Positions 19,031 to 28,840 of a stretch of DNA of 64,000 nucleotides are shown here, in pieces. The stretch is taken from assembly GCF_027563315.1 (NCBI RefSeq), contig NZ_JAMKBJ010000001.1, forward strand, positions 62,001-126,000. The letters are read 5' to 3'. This DNA is from Paenisporosarcina quisquiliarum (GTDB lineage: Bacteria > Bacillota > Bacilli > Bacillales_A > Planococcaceae). Every line of letters starts with the position of its first letter. The first letter of the stretch is position 1. A program made the translations under genes and the position numbers. The notes under the pieces are model-generated. The model saw only the letters and a list, made by a program, of their open reading frames with translations. It had not been told where the DNA came from and made no database searches.

Positions 19031-20290
19031 ATGGAGACAACCATTGCTTTTATCCTGATATTCGGTTCACTTGTATTTTTTCATGAACTGGGGCATTTTA
19101 TTTTTGCAAAACGTGCAGGAATCATGGTACGTGAATTTGCCATCGGCTTTGGTCCGAAAATACTTGGAATCACTAAAGGTGAAACTCTTTATACACTAAG
19201 ACTACTTCCTCTTGGTGGATATGTTCGAATGGCTGGAGAAGATATGGATTCGGTTGAGTTACAACCTGGATTCCGTGTCGGACTGATTCTGAACTCTAAA
19301 GAAGAAGTTAAAAAAATTGTTCTGAATCATAACAAACAGCAACAAGACATGCTGTTTTTAGAAACCGAACGTTCTGATCTTGAAAAAGATTTATGGATAG
19401 AAGGTTACGATGAAGAAGAACGATTAGTACGTTATAACGTTTCCCGTGATGCTGTAATTGTGGAAAATGGCAAAGAAACGATAATCGCGCCATACGACCG
19501 TCAATTTGGTTCAAAAACACTTGGTAAACGTGCAATGACCATCTTTGCGGGACCATTATTCAACTTTATTTTATCTTTCTTTATCTTCTTGGCAATCGGA
19601 CTGCTACAAGGTGTTCCGACTTACGAACCTGTTATCTCGGGAGTGTCTGATGATAGTCCTGCACTTGCAGCAGGTATGCAGGATGGGGATTTAGTTACTA
19701 AAATTAATGGTCAGCCCATTAATAAATGGCAAGATCTCGCTGCTAAGGTACAAGCTAGCGCGGGCGAAGAATTAACGTTTGAATATGTACGTGATGGTGA
19801 GACAATCAATTCAACTATTACTCCAAAAGCCGTTGAACAGGATGGTCGAGAGTATGGTCAAATCGGTGTACTCTATGAAAGTCCAGTTGAAAAAAATCCT
19901 CTGAAAGCAGTTGGTTTCGGCGCAGAACAGACGATATCTTGGATTGTGAAGATTTTTGAACTCCTTGGTATGTTGGTTACTGGGCAGTTTACAATTGATG
20001 CATTATCAGGCCCTGTAGGTATTTATAAAGCTACTGAAGAAATGGCTCAATATGGTGTATTCAATTTAATGAACTGGGCTGCTATTCTAAGTATTAACTT
20101 AGGAATCATGAATCTACTGCCACTACCGGCATTGGATGGTGGACGATTGTTGTTCTTCCTATTCGAAGCGATTCGAGGAAAGCCAGTGGACCGTCAAAAA
20201 GAAGGAATGGTCCATTTTGTCGGGATCATGTTATTGATGGTACTTATGGTTGTTGTAACATGGAATGATATACAAAGATTTTTCTTTTAA
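19031..20290 (+). CDS. rseP: RIP metalloprotease RseP (RasP)
   Basis: RseP/RasP is a membrane-embedded site-2 protease that cleaves anti-sigma factors and leftover signal peptides. The zinc motif is H18-E-L-G-H22 in the first membrane segment (FFHELGHFIFAKRAG). The third motif, NLLPLPALDGGR near residues 361-372, supplies the last zinc ligand. A PDZ domain lies between about residues 195 and 275 (VSDDSPALAAGMQDGDLV). Four membrane segments can be placed. The length is 419 residues, as in B. subtilis. The start ATG follows AAAGGTGG. proS follows after 37 bases, the conserved order. Confidence 0.97.
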   Translation: METTIAFILIFGSLVFFHELGHFIFAKRAGIMVREFAIGFGPKILGITKGETLYTLRLLPLGGYVRMAGEDMDSVELQPGFRVGLILNSKEEVKKIVLNHNKQQQDMLFLETERSDLEKDLWIEGYDEEERLVRYNVSRDAVIVENGKETIIAPYDRQFGSKTLGKRAMTIFAGPLFNFILSFFIFLAIGLLQGVPTYEPVISGVSDDSPALAAGMQDGDLVTKINGQPINKWQDLAAKVQASAGEELTFEYVRDGETINSTITPKAVEQDGREYGQIGVLYESPVEKNPLKAVGFGAEQTISWIVKIFELLGMLVTGQFTIDALSGPVGIYKATEEMAQYGVFNLMNWAAILSINLGIMNLLPLPALDGGRLLFFLFEAIRGKPVDRQKEGMVHFVGIMLLMVLMVVVTWNDIQRFFF

Positions 20291-20327
20291 AATTTAATCT
20301 ACGGATGGTATGAGGAGCTTTTAACTT

Positions 20328-22040
20328 ATGAAACAAAGTCTTACATTCATCCCTACACTTCGTGAAACTCCAGCTGATGCCGATGTTAAGTCGCATCAGC
20401 TGCTCCTTCGTGCAGGGTTTATTCGTCAAAATACTAGTGGCATTTATTCGTTCTTACCTCTTGGAAAACGTGTTCTTCAAAAAGTCGAGAGTATTGTTCG
20501 TGAAGAGATGGATGCGATTAATGGTGTTGAAGTGCTGATGCCTGCGATGCAGCAAGCAGAACTTTGGCAGGAAACTGGCCGTTGGTATTCATATGGACCA
20601 GAATTAATGCGACTAAAAGATCGACATAATCGCGATTTTGCTTTAGGAGCTACTCATGAAGAAGTCATTACTTCTTTGCTTCGTGATGAAATCAAGTCAT
20701 ATAAAAAATTGCCATTGACACTTTATCAAATTCAAACAAAATTCCGTGACGAAAAGCGCCCTCGTTTTGGTTTGCTTCGCGGTCGTGAATTCCTTATGAA
20801 AGATGCCTACTCTTTCCATGCAACTCGCGAAAGTTTAGATCAAACATATGATGATATGGTTCAAGCCTATTCTAATATCTTCTCTCGTTTAGGATTAAAC
20901 TTCCGTGCAGTTATAGCGGATTCAGGTGCAATCGGTGGGAAAGATACACATGAATTTATGGTTCTTTCAGAAATCGGAGAAGACACAATCGCTTATTCTG
21001 ACGCGTCAGACTTTGCAGCTAATATTGAAATGGCTGAAGTCAAAGTTTCATATGAATCATCAACAGAAGACTTGAAAGATGTCGAAAAAGTAGCGACTCC
21101 AGACCAAAAAACAATTGACCAAGTAGCAAGTTTCTTAAATGTTGATGTTCAAAAATGTATAAAGACACTCGTCTTTAACGTGGATGAAGAATTAGTTTTA
21201 GTACTGGCTCGCGGAGACCATGAAATTAATGACATTAAGGTGAAAAATGCTTTACAGGCAAAAGTCGTTGAATTTGCAACTGAAGAAGAAGTTCAAAACT
21301 TACTACAGTGTGAAGTTGGATCACTAGGTCCTGTGAAAATTCCTGTTGGTGTGAAAGTAATCGCAGACCATGCTGTAGCGGCAATAAGAAATGGTGTATG
21401 TGGAGCTAATGTTGCTGGGTACCATTTAACTAATGTGAATCCAGAACGTGACTTTGCAGTAGACCAATATGAAGATTTGCGCTTTATTATGGAAGGCGAT
21501 CCTTCTCCAGATGGAAAGGGAACAATTGTTTTTGCAAAAGGGATTGAAGTAGGACATGTCTTTAAACTTGGGACTACGTATTCTGAACCGATGAACGGAA
21601 CATTCCTGGATGATAATGGCCGTTCTCAGCCTTATATCATGGGTTGTTATGGTATAGGGGTTTCACGTGTAATGGCAGCTGTTGCTGAACAATTCCAAGA
21701 CGAAAAAGGTTTTATTTGGCCAAGTGCTATTGCTCCGTATAATGTTCATTTAGTGCCAGTAAATACGAAAGACGAAGCACAAGTAGCTCTTTCTGATGAA
21801 TTATATAAATTAATGAAAGCATATCGCTATGATGTGCTATACGATGACCGTGCTGAACGTGCAGGCGTGAAGTTTGCAGATTCAGATTTGATTGGATTGC
21901 CGATTCGTATTACTGTCGGTAAAAAAGCATCAGAAGGTCTAGTAGAAGTGAAAATACGAAAAACTGGCGAAACATTTGAATGGAAAAAAGAAGAGGTAAT
22001 GGACCATCTTCAATCTTTCTTTTCGTCATTAAACGATTAG
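20328..22040 (+). CDS. proS: Prolyl-tRNA synthetase (bacterial type)
   Basis: ProS charges tRNA-Pro with proline. It is the bacterial class IIa form with the editing (INS) domain inserted between motifs 2 and 3. Visible blocks are [49 protein letters not shown] (motif 2 region), the INS domain from about residue 225 to 405, and [13 protein letters not shown] (motif 3). The C-terminal anticodon-binding domain follows from about residue 470. The length is 570 residues. The ribosome site is GAGGAG. No T-box leader is present: only 37 bases separate it from rseP. Confidence 0.98.
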   Translation: MKQSLTFIPTLRETPADADVKSHQLLLRAGFIRQNTSGIYSFLPLGKRVLQKVESIVREEMDAINGVEVLMPAMQQAELWQETGRWYSYGPELMRLKDRHNRDFALGATHEEVITSLLRDEIKSYKKLPLTLYQIQTKFRDEKRPRFGLLRGREFLMKDAYSFHATRESLDQTYDDMVQAYSNIFSRLGLNFRAVIADSGAIGGKDTHEFMVLSEIGEDTIAYSDASDFAANIEMAEVKVSYESSTEDLKDVEKVATPDQKTIDQVASFLNVDVQKCIKTLVFNVDEELVLVLARGDHEINDIKVKNALQAKVVEFATEEEVQNLLQCEVGSLGPVKIPVGVKVIADHAVAAIRNGVCGANVAGYHLTNVNPERDFAVDQYEDLRFIMEGDPSPDGKGTIVFAKGIEVGHVFKLGTTYSEPMNGTFLDDNGRSQPYIMGCYGIGVSRVMAAVAEQFQDEKGFIWPSAIAPYNVHLVPVNTKDEAQVALSDELYKLMKAYRYDVLYDDRAERAGVKFADSDLIGLPIRITVGKKASEGLVEVKIRKTGETFEWKKEEVMDHLQSFFSSLND

Positions 22041-22043
22041 TCA

Positions 22044-22081
22044 AAAGGAAGACCTTGAAATCGGGTCTTCCTTTCTTTTTC
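22044..22081 (+). terminator. Intrinsic terminator after proS
   Basis: AAAGGAAGACC pairs with GGTCTTCCTTT around an eight- to nine-base loop, followed by a T-rich run. polC starts 26 bases later, so some read-through is needed unless a promoter lies within proS. Confidence 0.8.
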
Positions 22082-22106
22082 TTATGAATGGAAGGAGGCA
22101 TTGAGA

Positions 22107-25100
22107 ATGAGTAACGAACAAGATGCCAAACAAAGATTGCAACTATTATTACAACAATTGGAACTTACCGCTGATGAAAACATGACTCATTTTGAATCGG
22201 CTTCTTTAAGTCGTATGACGGTACATAAAAAAGAGCGTGTATGGCGTTTTACGATAGAAGTAGAGAAATTATTGCCTTACAACATGTTTCAATTATTCCA
22301 CATGCGTTTACGTGAAAAGTTTGCGGGCATTGCGGATATCAAGTTATCACTGACTTGTGAAAATCCACAGGTTGAAGCTGAGTTAATCGCTTCATATTGG
22401 CCATTTGTATTACAGGAAATAGATGATATGTCGCCGCCATTAAGAAATCGATTGCATACACAAATTCCATCTTTTAATGGTCAGACTGTCCACTTTACCT
22501 GTGCTCAGGAAATAGAATTCCGCACTTTGAAAAGTAAATATGCTCCTAAAATTGCAGATGTCTATGCTTCCTACGGTTTCCCGGTTTTACCGATTGATTT
22601 TAAATTAGTCGAGCAGGAAGCAGAACTCGCAGCAGCTCAACAAGCGTTTATGGAACAAAGAAGAATAGAAGAAGAAGAGCTTGGTAAGAAAGCTTTAGCA
22701 GATATGCAGAAACGTGATAAAGATCGTGCATCGAATCCAGGTGCTACTTTGAGTGGACCATTCCAATTGGGTATCCCGATTAAAGCGGACGAGCCGATTA
22801 TGGAAATTAAACAAATACAGGATGAAGAAAGACGCATCACAATTGAAGGATTCGTGTTTGATGTCGAAGTGAAAGAACTTCGAAGCGGTCGTTCTTTATT
22901 GACTGTTAAAGTTACGGATTATACAGATTCCATTCTTGTGAAAATGTTTTCTCGAGACAAAGAAGATGCTGAGCTTATGGGGCTGTTGAAAAAAGGCACT
23001 TGGTTAAAAGTCCGTGGTTCCGTACAGAACGATACGTTTGTCCGAGACTTAATTATAATGGCGCAGGATATTATGGAGATTAAAGTAGATTCAAGAAAAG
23101 ATACGTCTCCTGAAGGTGAGAAAAGAATCGAACTTCATTTACACACTCCAATGAGTCAAATGGATGCTGTTTCTTCAGTAGATGCTTTGGTCGGACAAGC
23201 GGCCAAATGGGGACACCCGGCAGTAGCTATTACGGATCATGCAGTCGTTCAATCTTTCCCGGATGCGTATGCAGCGGGAAAAAAACATGGCATTAAAATT
23301 ATTTATGGTTTGGAAATTTACATGGTCAATGACGGTGTGAATATTGCTTATGAAGAGGAACATCGAGCATTAGCGGACGCCACTTATGTCGTATTCGATG
23401 TGGAGACGACAGGTTTATCCGCGGTTTACGATACCATCATCGAGCTTGCTGCAGTAAAAATTAAAGATGGTCAGGTCATCGATAAATTCGAAAGCTTTGC
23501 CAATCCACATCATCCATTGTCGGCAACTACCATCGATTTGACGGGCATTACTGATGATATGGTGCGGGATGCACCGGATATTGAAGACGTCATCAAACGC
23601 TTCCACGATTGGATCGGCGACAGCATCATGGTTGCGCATAATGCCTCGTTCGATATGGGGTTCTTGTACGTTGGCTATAAGAAAGTCGGTTTAGAAAAAA
23701 CCGTCCATCCTGTCATCGATACGCTGGAATTATCCCGCTTCCTTCATCCGGAAATGAAAAACCATCGATTAAACACGATGGCCAAAAAATTCAATATCGA
23801 GCTTACACAACATCACCGGGCCATCTATGATACGGAAGCAACGGGCTACTTGCTTTTAAATCTACTTAAAGAAGCTGAACAAAAAGGAATACACTACCAC
23901 GATGAATTTAATCATCAAACAGGGAATACAGAATCGTACAAGAGAGCACGGCCATCTCATTGCACACTTCTTGCGACAGATGAAGACGGTTTAAAAAACT
24001 TGTTTAAACTGGTCTCGTATTCCCATATGAACACCTTTTTCCGAGTACCCCGTATTCCACGCTCTGTTCTCGTTAAACACCGGAAAGGGTTGCTGATTGG
24101 TTCAGGGTGCGACAAGGGTGAAGTATTTGAAGGCTTAATGCAAAAATCTCCAGAAGAAGTGGAAGAAATCGCGAAATTCTATGATTACCTGGAGGTTCAT
24201 CCAAAGGAAGTCTATTCTCATTTAATTGAACTTGAATTAGTTCGGGATGAATGGAATTTGGAAGATATCATTCGTAAAATGATCAAACTCGGCAAAAAAA
24301 TAGCCCGACCAGTCGTAGCGACCGGAAATGTTCATTATGTCAATGAGAATGATGCGATTTTCAGACAGATTTTAATCGGTGGACAAGGCGGAGCCAATCC
24401 GCTTAATCGACATAAATTACCAAAGGTGCATTTCCGCACAACAAATGAAATGTTAGATGCTTTTTCTTTCCTGGGTGAAGAAACAGCTAAACAAATTGTT
24501 GTGGAAAATAGTCATAAAATTTCGGAGAGAATTGAAGAAATCAAACCGATTAAAGATGATTTATATACTCCTAAGATCGAAGGTTCTGATGAAGAGGTTC
24601 GGGAATTGAGCTATGCGATGGCAAGACAGATTTACGGAGATACACTTCCGGAAATTGTGGAAGCCCGCATAGAAAAAGAACTTACTTCCATTATCGGACA
24701 CGGATTTGCCGTCATTTATTTAATTTCCCATAAGTTGGTTAAGAAATCTTTGGATGATGGATATTTAGTAGGTTCTCGTGGTTCGGTAGGATCCTCGCTT
24801 GTGGCAACTTTGATGGAAATTACGGAAGTGAATCCATTGCCGCCACATTATATTTGTCCTTCTTGTCAACACGCTGAATTCTTTGATGATGGTTCCGTCA
24901 GTTCAGGCTTTGATTTGCCGAACAAAGTGTGCCCGCACTGTGAAACGCCATACAAAAAAGATGGACAAGATATTCCGTTTGAAACGTTCCTTGGATTTAA
25001 AGGGGATAAAGTACCCGATATCGATTTGAACTTCAGTGGTGAATACCAGCCGGTTGCCCATAATTACACGAAAGTGCTATTTGGTGAAGACAATGTTTAT

Positions 25101-26435
25101 CGTGCTGGCACTATTGGAACAGTTGCAGAGAAGACAGCTTATGGATACGTCCGAGGTTATGCAAATGACCATAATTTGACGATTCGTGGAGCTGAAATTG
25201 ACCGTCTGGTTCAAGGGTGTACGGGAGTGAAGAGGTCGACAGGTCAACATCCAGGTGGGATCATTGTTGTTCCGGATTACATGGATATTTTTGATTTTTC
25301 ACCGATTCAATTCCCTGCAGATGCACAGGACTCCGAATGGAAAACGACTCACTTTGACTTCCATTCTATTCATGACAACTTATTAAAACTGGATATACTC
25401 GGACACGATGACCCGACAGCCATCCGTATGTTACAGGACTTATCAGGGATCGACCCAAAGACTATTCCAACAGATGATCCTGAAGTGATGAAGATTTTCA
25501 GTGGTACAGAATCATTGGGAGTAACGCAGCAACAGATTGGTTGTAAGACCGGTACGCTAGGAATTCCTGAATTTGGTACACGTTTCGTGCGTCAAATGTT
25601 AGAAGAAACGAAGCCATCGACATTTTCGGAGCTTGTTCAGATTTCTGGACTGTCTCATGGTACTGACGTATGGTTAGGAAATGCCCAGGAACTTATTCAA
25701 AATGGAACCTGTCAGCTTTCTGATGTTATTGGGTGCCGGGATGATATCATGGTGTATTTAATTTACCAGGGTCTCGAACCTTCACTAGCCTTTAAAATTA
25801 TGGAATCCGTACGAAAAGGAAAAGGGTTAACCCCGGAATTTGAAGAAGACATGAAATCAAATGGTGTTCCAGCCTGGTATATCGAAGCATGTAAAAAGAT
25901 CAAATACATGTTCCCGAAAGCCCATGCAGCCGCTTATGTATTGATGGCCGTTCGGATCGCTTATTTCAAAGTACATTTCCCTATCCTTTACTATGCAGCC
26001 TATTTCACAGTACGTGCAGCAGACTTTGATTTGCATGCGATGACGAAAGGCTCTGCATCGATTCGCGCTAAAATAGATGAAATCAACGCCAAGGGATTGG
26101 ATGCCGCGCCTAAGGAAAAAAGCTTGTTAACGGTTCTGGAAATTGCTTTGGAAATGTGTGAACGCGGTTATCACTTCAAGAAAGTGGATCTTTATAAATC
26201 AAAAGCCGCTGAATTCATTATTGATGGAAAAGCATTGATTCCACCATTCAATGCGATTCCGGGTCTTGGAACAAACGTTGCTAAAACAATTGTGGAAGCA
26301 CGTAAAAATGGCGAGTTCCTATCTAAAGAAGATTTAGGACAGCGCGGTCGTGTTTCAAAAACCTTGCTTGAATATATGGACCAACTTGGTTGTTTGGAAG
26401 GCATGCCGGATGCTAACCAATTGTCATTGTTCTAG
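22107..26435 (+). CDS. polC: DNA polymerase III alpha subunit, PolC type
   Basis: PolC is the main replicative polymerase of Firmicutes. Domains in order: N-terminal domain, an OB-fold segment, the PHP domain beginning [16 protein letters not shown] near residue 340, the inserted DEDD proofreading exonuclease beginning [13 protein letters not shown] near residue 428, the rest of PHP, then the polymerase. A zinc pair (CPSCQ...CPHC) precedes the catalytic [12 protein letters not shown] near residue 970. A helix-hairpin-helix ([15 protein letters not shown]) and the C-terminal sliding-clamp peptide NQLSLF end the protein. It has 1442 residues. The start is the ATG at 22107 behind GGAGG (22094-22098); the in-frame TTG at 22101 is too close to that site. 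Confidence 0.98.
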   Translation: MSNEQDAKQRLQLLLQQLELTADENMTHFESASLSRMTVHKKERVWRFTIEVEKLLPYNMFQLFHMRLREKFAGIADIKLSLTCENPQVEAELIASYWPFVLQEIDDMSPPLRNRLHTQIPSFNGQTVHFTCAQEIEFRTLKSKYAPKIADVYASYGFPVLPIDFKLVEQEAELAAAQQAFMEQRRIEEEELGKKALADMQKRDKDRASNPGATLSGPFQLGIPIKADEPIMEIKQIQDEERRITIEGFVFDVEVKELRSGRSLLTVKVTDYTDSILVKMFSRDKEDAELMGLLKKGTWLKVRGSVQNDTFVRDLIIMAQDIMEIKVDSRKDTSPEGEKRIELHLHTPMSQMDAVSSVDALVGQAAKWGHPAVAITDHAVVQSFPDAYAAGKKHGIKIIYGLEIYMVNDGVNIAYEEEHRALADATYVVFDVETTGLSAVYDTIIELAAVKIKDGQVIDKFESFANPHHPLSATTIDLTGITDDMVRDAPDIEDVIKRFHDWIGDSIMVAHNASFDMGFLYVGYKKVGLEKTVHPVIDTLELSRFLHPEMKNHRLNTMAKKFNIELTQHHRAIYDTEATGYLLLNLLKEAEQKGIHYHDEFNHQTGNTESYKRARPSHCTLLATDEDGLKNLFKLVSYSHMNTFFRVPRIPRSVLVKHRKGLLIGSGCDKGEVFEGLMQKSPEEVEEIAKFYDYLEVHPKEVYSHLIELELVRDEWNLEDIIRKMIKLGKKIARPVVATGNVHYVNENDAIFRQILIGGQGGANPLNRHKLPKVHFRTTNEMLDAFSFLGEETAKQIVVENSHKISERIEEIKPIKDDLYTPKIEGSDEEVRELSYAMARQIYGDTLPEIVEARIEKELTSIIGHGFAVIYLISHKLVKKSLDDGYLVGSRGSVGSSLVATLMEITEVNPLPPHYICPSCQHAEFFDDGSVSSGFDLPNKVCPHCETPYKKDGQDIPFETFLGFKGDKVPDIDLNFSGEYQPVAHNYTKVLFGEDNVYRAGTIGTVAEKTAYGYVRGYANDHNLTIRGAEIDRLVQGCTGVKRSTGQHPGGIIVVPDYMDIFDFSPIQFPADAQDSEWKTTHFDFHSIHDNLLKLDILGHDDPTAIRMLQDLSGIDPKTIPTDDPEVMKIFSGTESLGVTQQQIGCKTGTLGIPEFGTRFVRQMLEETKPSTFSELVQISGLSHGTDVWLGNAQELIQNGTCQLSDVIGCRDDIMVYLIYQGLEPSLAFKIMESVRKGKGLTPEFEEDMKSNGVPAWYIEACKKIKYMFPKAHAAAYVLMAVRIAYFKVHFPILYYAAYFTVRAADFDLHAMTKGSASIRAKIDEINAKGLDAAPKEKSLLTVLEIALEMCERGYHFKKVDLYKSKAAEFIIDGKALIPPFNAIPGLGTNVAKTIVEARKNGEFLSKEDLGQRGRVSKTLLEYMDQLGCLEGMPDANQLSLF

Positions 26436-26442
26436 GCCTGAT

Positions 26443-26471
26443 TTGCACTGAGAGCATTGGTATGGTATCAT
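26443..26471 (+). promoter_or_regulatory. Predicted sigma-A promoter of the rimP-nusA-infB operon
   Basis: TTGCAC (26443-26448), 17 bp and TATCAT (26466-26471), eight bases after the polC stop. Confidence 0.6.
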
Positions 26472-26502
26472 TTGTATAACAAGTTGTTGATAGATTTACG
26501 GC

Positions 26503-26531
26503 AAAAGAGTGGGATTTCCCGCTCTTTTCTG
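26503..26531 (+). terminator. Terminator-like hairpin in the rimP leader (probable attenuator)
   Basis: AAAAGAGTGGG (26503-26513) pairs with CCCGCTCTTTT (26518-26528), with one G-T pair and a short loop, then TCTGTTTG. It lies downstream of the predicted promoter and upstream of rimP, so it would act on the operon itself or end polC transcripts. Its T tract is interrupted, as in NusA-dependent terminators. Confidence 0.6.
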
Positions 26532-26569
26532 TTTGTTATGTCGAAAATAAGTTGCAGCGGGAGGCATAT

Positions 26570-27052
26570 ATGAGCAAAATATTAACCGAAGTAGAAAAGC
26601 TTGTGACGCCCATTGTTGAAGAGTTGAATTTGGAGCTCGTTGATACGGAGTTTGTAAAAGAAGGACGTAATTGGTTTTTACGTATTTATGTAGATACTCC
26701 TCAAGGTGGCATTGACATCGAACATTGTGCGCTTGTAAGTGAACGTATAAGTGAAGTGCTAGATGCAAAAGATCCAATTGAGCAAAACTACTTTTTAGAA
26801 GTTTCTTCACCTGGGGCAGAACGTCCATTGAAAAAAGAAAGCGACTTCGAACGTGCAGTCGGTCAATTTATTCATGTGAAAACATACGAGCTGGTGAATG
26901 GCTTGAAAGAAAAAGAATTTGAAGGTTTTTTGACTGCTTATAATGAAAATGGCTTAGAAATGGATGTTCGAATTAAAACGAGAAAAATAAAAGTTCAACT
27001 TGCAAAAGAGAAAATTGCATTCGCGCGGTTAGCGATTAATTTCTCTGCATAA
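26570..27052 (+). CDS. rimP: Ribosome maturation factor RimP
   Basis: RimP is needed for maturation of the 30S subunit, at the stage of S12 and S19 joining. The protein begins MSKILTEVEKLVTPIVEELN and has the family block YVDTPQGGIDIEHCALVSE and VSSPGAERPL. The C-terminal half is the small SH3-like domain. The length is 160 residues. The start is the ATG at 26570 with GGGAGG just upstream; an in-frame ATG 18 bases earlier falls within the untranslated leader before that site. rimP opens the operon rimP-nusA-rnpM-ylxQ-infB-ylxP-rbfA. Confidence 0.96.
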   Translation: MSKILTEVEKLVTPIVEELNLELVDTEFVKEGRNWFLRIYVDTPQGGIDIEHCALVSERISEVLDAKDPIEQNYFLEVSSPGAERPLKKESDFERAVGQFIHVKTYELVNGLKEKEFEGFLTAYNENGLEMDVRIKTRKIKVQLAKEKIAFARLAINFSA

Positions 27053-27075
27053 TGTGAATGTAGGAGTGAAAAATA

Positions 27076-28221
27076 ATGGCAAATGAGTTGCTGGATGCTT
27101 TAATAGCTCTTGAAAAACAAAAAGGAATTTCACGAGATGTACTAATTGAAGCGATTGAAGCGGCGCTTGTTACAGCGTATAAACGCAATTTTAATCAAGC
27201 ACAAAACGTACGTGTTGACCTAAACTTGGATAATGGATCGATGCGTGTCTATTCACGTAAAGATGTAATGGAAGAAGTTTTGGATGACCGTCTACATATT
27301 TCATTAGAAGACGCAAAACAAGTAAATCCTGCGTTTGAACTGGGAGATATTGTGGAACAAGAAGTAACACCTAGAAACTTCGGCCGTATTGCGGCACAAA
27401 CTGCTAAACAAGTGGTTACACAACGTGTTCGTGAAGCGGAACGCGGATTGATTTACGAAGAATATGTAGATCGCGAAGAAGACATCGTAAATGGTGTAGT
27501 TGAACGTTTGGATGCACGCAATATTTATGTGGGACTTGGCAAAGTAGAAGCGGTATTACCGGTGAATGAACAAATTCAAACGGAAACGTACCGTCCGCAT
27601 GAGCGCATCAAAGTGTATATCACGAAAGTGGAACGTACAACACGCGGACCGCAAGTATTTGTATCACGTACTCATCCAGGATTGCTTCGTCGTCTGTTTG
27701 AAATGGAAGTACCTGAAATTTATGATGGCATCGTTGAAATTAAATCAATTGCTCGTGAAGCTGGCGATCGATCAAAAATATCAGTTGTTGCGCACAATGA
27801 TGATGTAGATCCAGTTGGTTCTTGTGTAGGCGCTAAAGGTTCCCGCGTTCAAACAATCGTTAATGAGCTGAATGGTGAAAAAATTGATATTGTTGAATGG
27901 TCTGAAGATCCAGTGATTTTCGTTGCCAACGCACTGAGCCCATCAAAAGTATTGGATGTTCAAGTTCATGAAGAAGAGAAATCTACGACAGTGGTTGTTC
28001 CTGACTATCAATTATCTTTGGCAATTGGTAAACGTGGGCAAAATGCACGTTTGGCTGCTAAATTGACAGGATGGAAAATCGATATCAAGAGTGAAACCGA
28101 CGCTCGCGAGCTAGGTATTTACCCATCTGCTAATGCTTCAGAAAACTATGACATCGAAGATGAAGATTACGAAGAAAATATCGAAGACAACTTTGATTTA
28201 TACAAAGATGACGAAGAATAA
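27076..28221 (+). CDS. nusA: Transcription termination/antitermination factor NusA
   Basis: NusA binds RNA polymerase and promotes pausing and intrinsic termination. Domains in order: N-terminal polymerase-binding domain (about 1-125), S1 domain (about 130-200; [17 protein letters not shown]), and two KH domains ([19 protein letters not shown] and [18 protein letters not shown]). It ends with a strongly acidic tail from about residue 355 (runs of D and E). It lacks the C-terminal repeats of E. coli NusA, as usual for Firmicutes. The length is 381 residues. The start ATG follows TAGGAGTGA. Its own operon leader carries a possible NusA-sensitive terminator at 26503-26531. Confidence 0.97.
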   Translation: MANELLDALIALEKQKGISRDVLIEAIEAALVTAYKRNFNQAQNVRVDLNLDNGSMRVYSRKDVMEEVLDDRLHISLEDAKQVNPAFELGDIVEQEVTPRNFGRIAAQTAKQVVTQRVREAERGLIYEEYVDREEDIVNGVVERLDARNIYVGLGKVEAVLPVNEQIQTETYRPHERIKVYITKVERTTRGPQVFVSRTHPGLLRRLFEMEVPEIYDGIVEIKSIAREAGDRSKISVVAHNDDVDPVGSCVGAKGSRVQTIVNELNGEKIDIVEWSEDPVIFVANALSPSKVLDVQVHEEEKSTTVVVPDYQLSLAIGKRGQNARLAAKLTGWKIDIKSETDARELGIYPSANASENYDIEDEDYEENIEDNFDLYKDDEE

Positions 28222-28240
28222 ACAAAGAGGGTGAATTTTG

Positions 28241-28519
28241 ATGTCTAATCAAAAGAAAATACCTTTACGAAAATGCGTTGCTACTGGCGAAATGTTTCCT
28301 AAAAAAGAAATGATTCGTGTTGTTCGCTCAAAAGAAGGCGAAGTTTCGGTAGATTTAACTGGCAAAAAGTCTGGTCGCGGAGCATATGTATCCAAAACCA
28401 AGCAAGCAGTTGAAATCGCAAAAAAACGCAAAGTGCTGGACAGCCAATTAGAAGCAAAAATACCAGAAAGTATTTTTGAAGAATTGTTGACTGTGATTGA
28501 AAGAGAGCAAATTACATGA
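28241..28519 (+). CDS. rnpM: YlxR family RNA-binding protein (RnpM, RNase P modulator)
   Basis: This is the YlxR protein found after nusA in most Firmicutes. In B. subtilis it has been reported to bind RNase P RNA and was renamed RnpM. The sequence has the family pattern PLRKCVATGEMFPKKEM, IRVVRSKEGEVSVDL and GRGAYVSK, with later basic residues (AKKRKVL). The length is 92 residues. I chose the ATG at 28241, with AGAGGGTGA at 28226-28234; the TTG directly before it is in frame but less well placed. Its stop overlaps the start of ylxQ (ATGA). Confidence 0.93.
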   Translation: MSNQKKIPLRKCVATGEMFPKKEMIRVVRSKEGEVSVDLTGKKSGRGAYVSKTKQAVEIAKKRKVLDSQLEAKIPESIFEELLTVIEREQIT

Positions 28520-28836
28520 ATACACAGCAACGGATCTTACAACTAATCGGTTTGGCCGTGCGTGCAAGAATGTTAATATCTGGTGAGGAACTGGTAGTCA
28601 AAGATATTCGTGCTAACCGTGCGAAACTAGTAATTATCTCATCAGATGCATCTGAGAATACAATGAAAAAGATTCAAGACAAATGCAACACTTACAACGT
28701 TGAGTTACATGTTTTCGGAGATCGCTCTGATCTTGGACATGCTACAGGAAAAGAGGCCCGTGTGGTACTCGCAATAACTGACGACGGTTTTGCAAAAAAA
28801 CTGTCAGGACTACTCAACGAATTTAACCGGGGGTGA
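28516..28836 (+). CDS. ylxQ: L7Ae-family K-turn-binding ribosomal protein YlxQ
   Basis: YlxQ belongs to the L7Ae/L30e/S12e family that binds kink-turns in RNA; its cellular target is not settled. The pattern is clear: [22 protein letters not shown], then [18 protein letters not shown], then [19 protein letters not shown]. It has 106 residues. The start overlaps the rnpM stop by four bases and the gene ends just before the infB start, so these genes are translated as a coupled string. Nothing unusual was seen. Confidence 0.94.
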   Translation: MNTQQRILQLIGLAVRARMLISGEELVVKDIRANRAKLVIISSDASENTMKKIQDKCNTYNVELHVFGDRSDLGHATGKEARVVLAITDDGFAKKLSGLLNEFNRG

Positions 28837-28840
28837 CCAA

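Noticed and set aside
20291-20327. T-box leader before proS
   Set aside because: The gap is 37 bases, with no room for a T-box.
27566-27808. 80-codon frame on the plus strand inside nusA
   Set aside because: It is a shifted-frame shadow of nusA, with no start signal and Lys/Arg-rich text.
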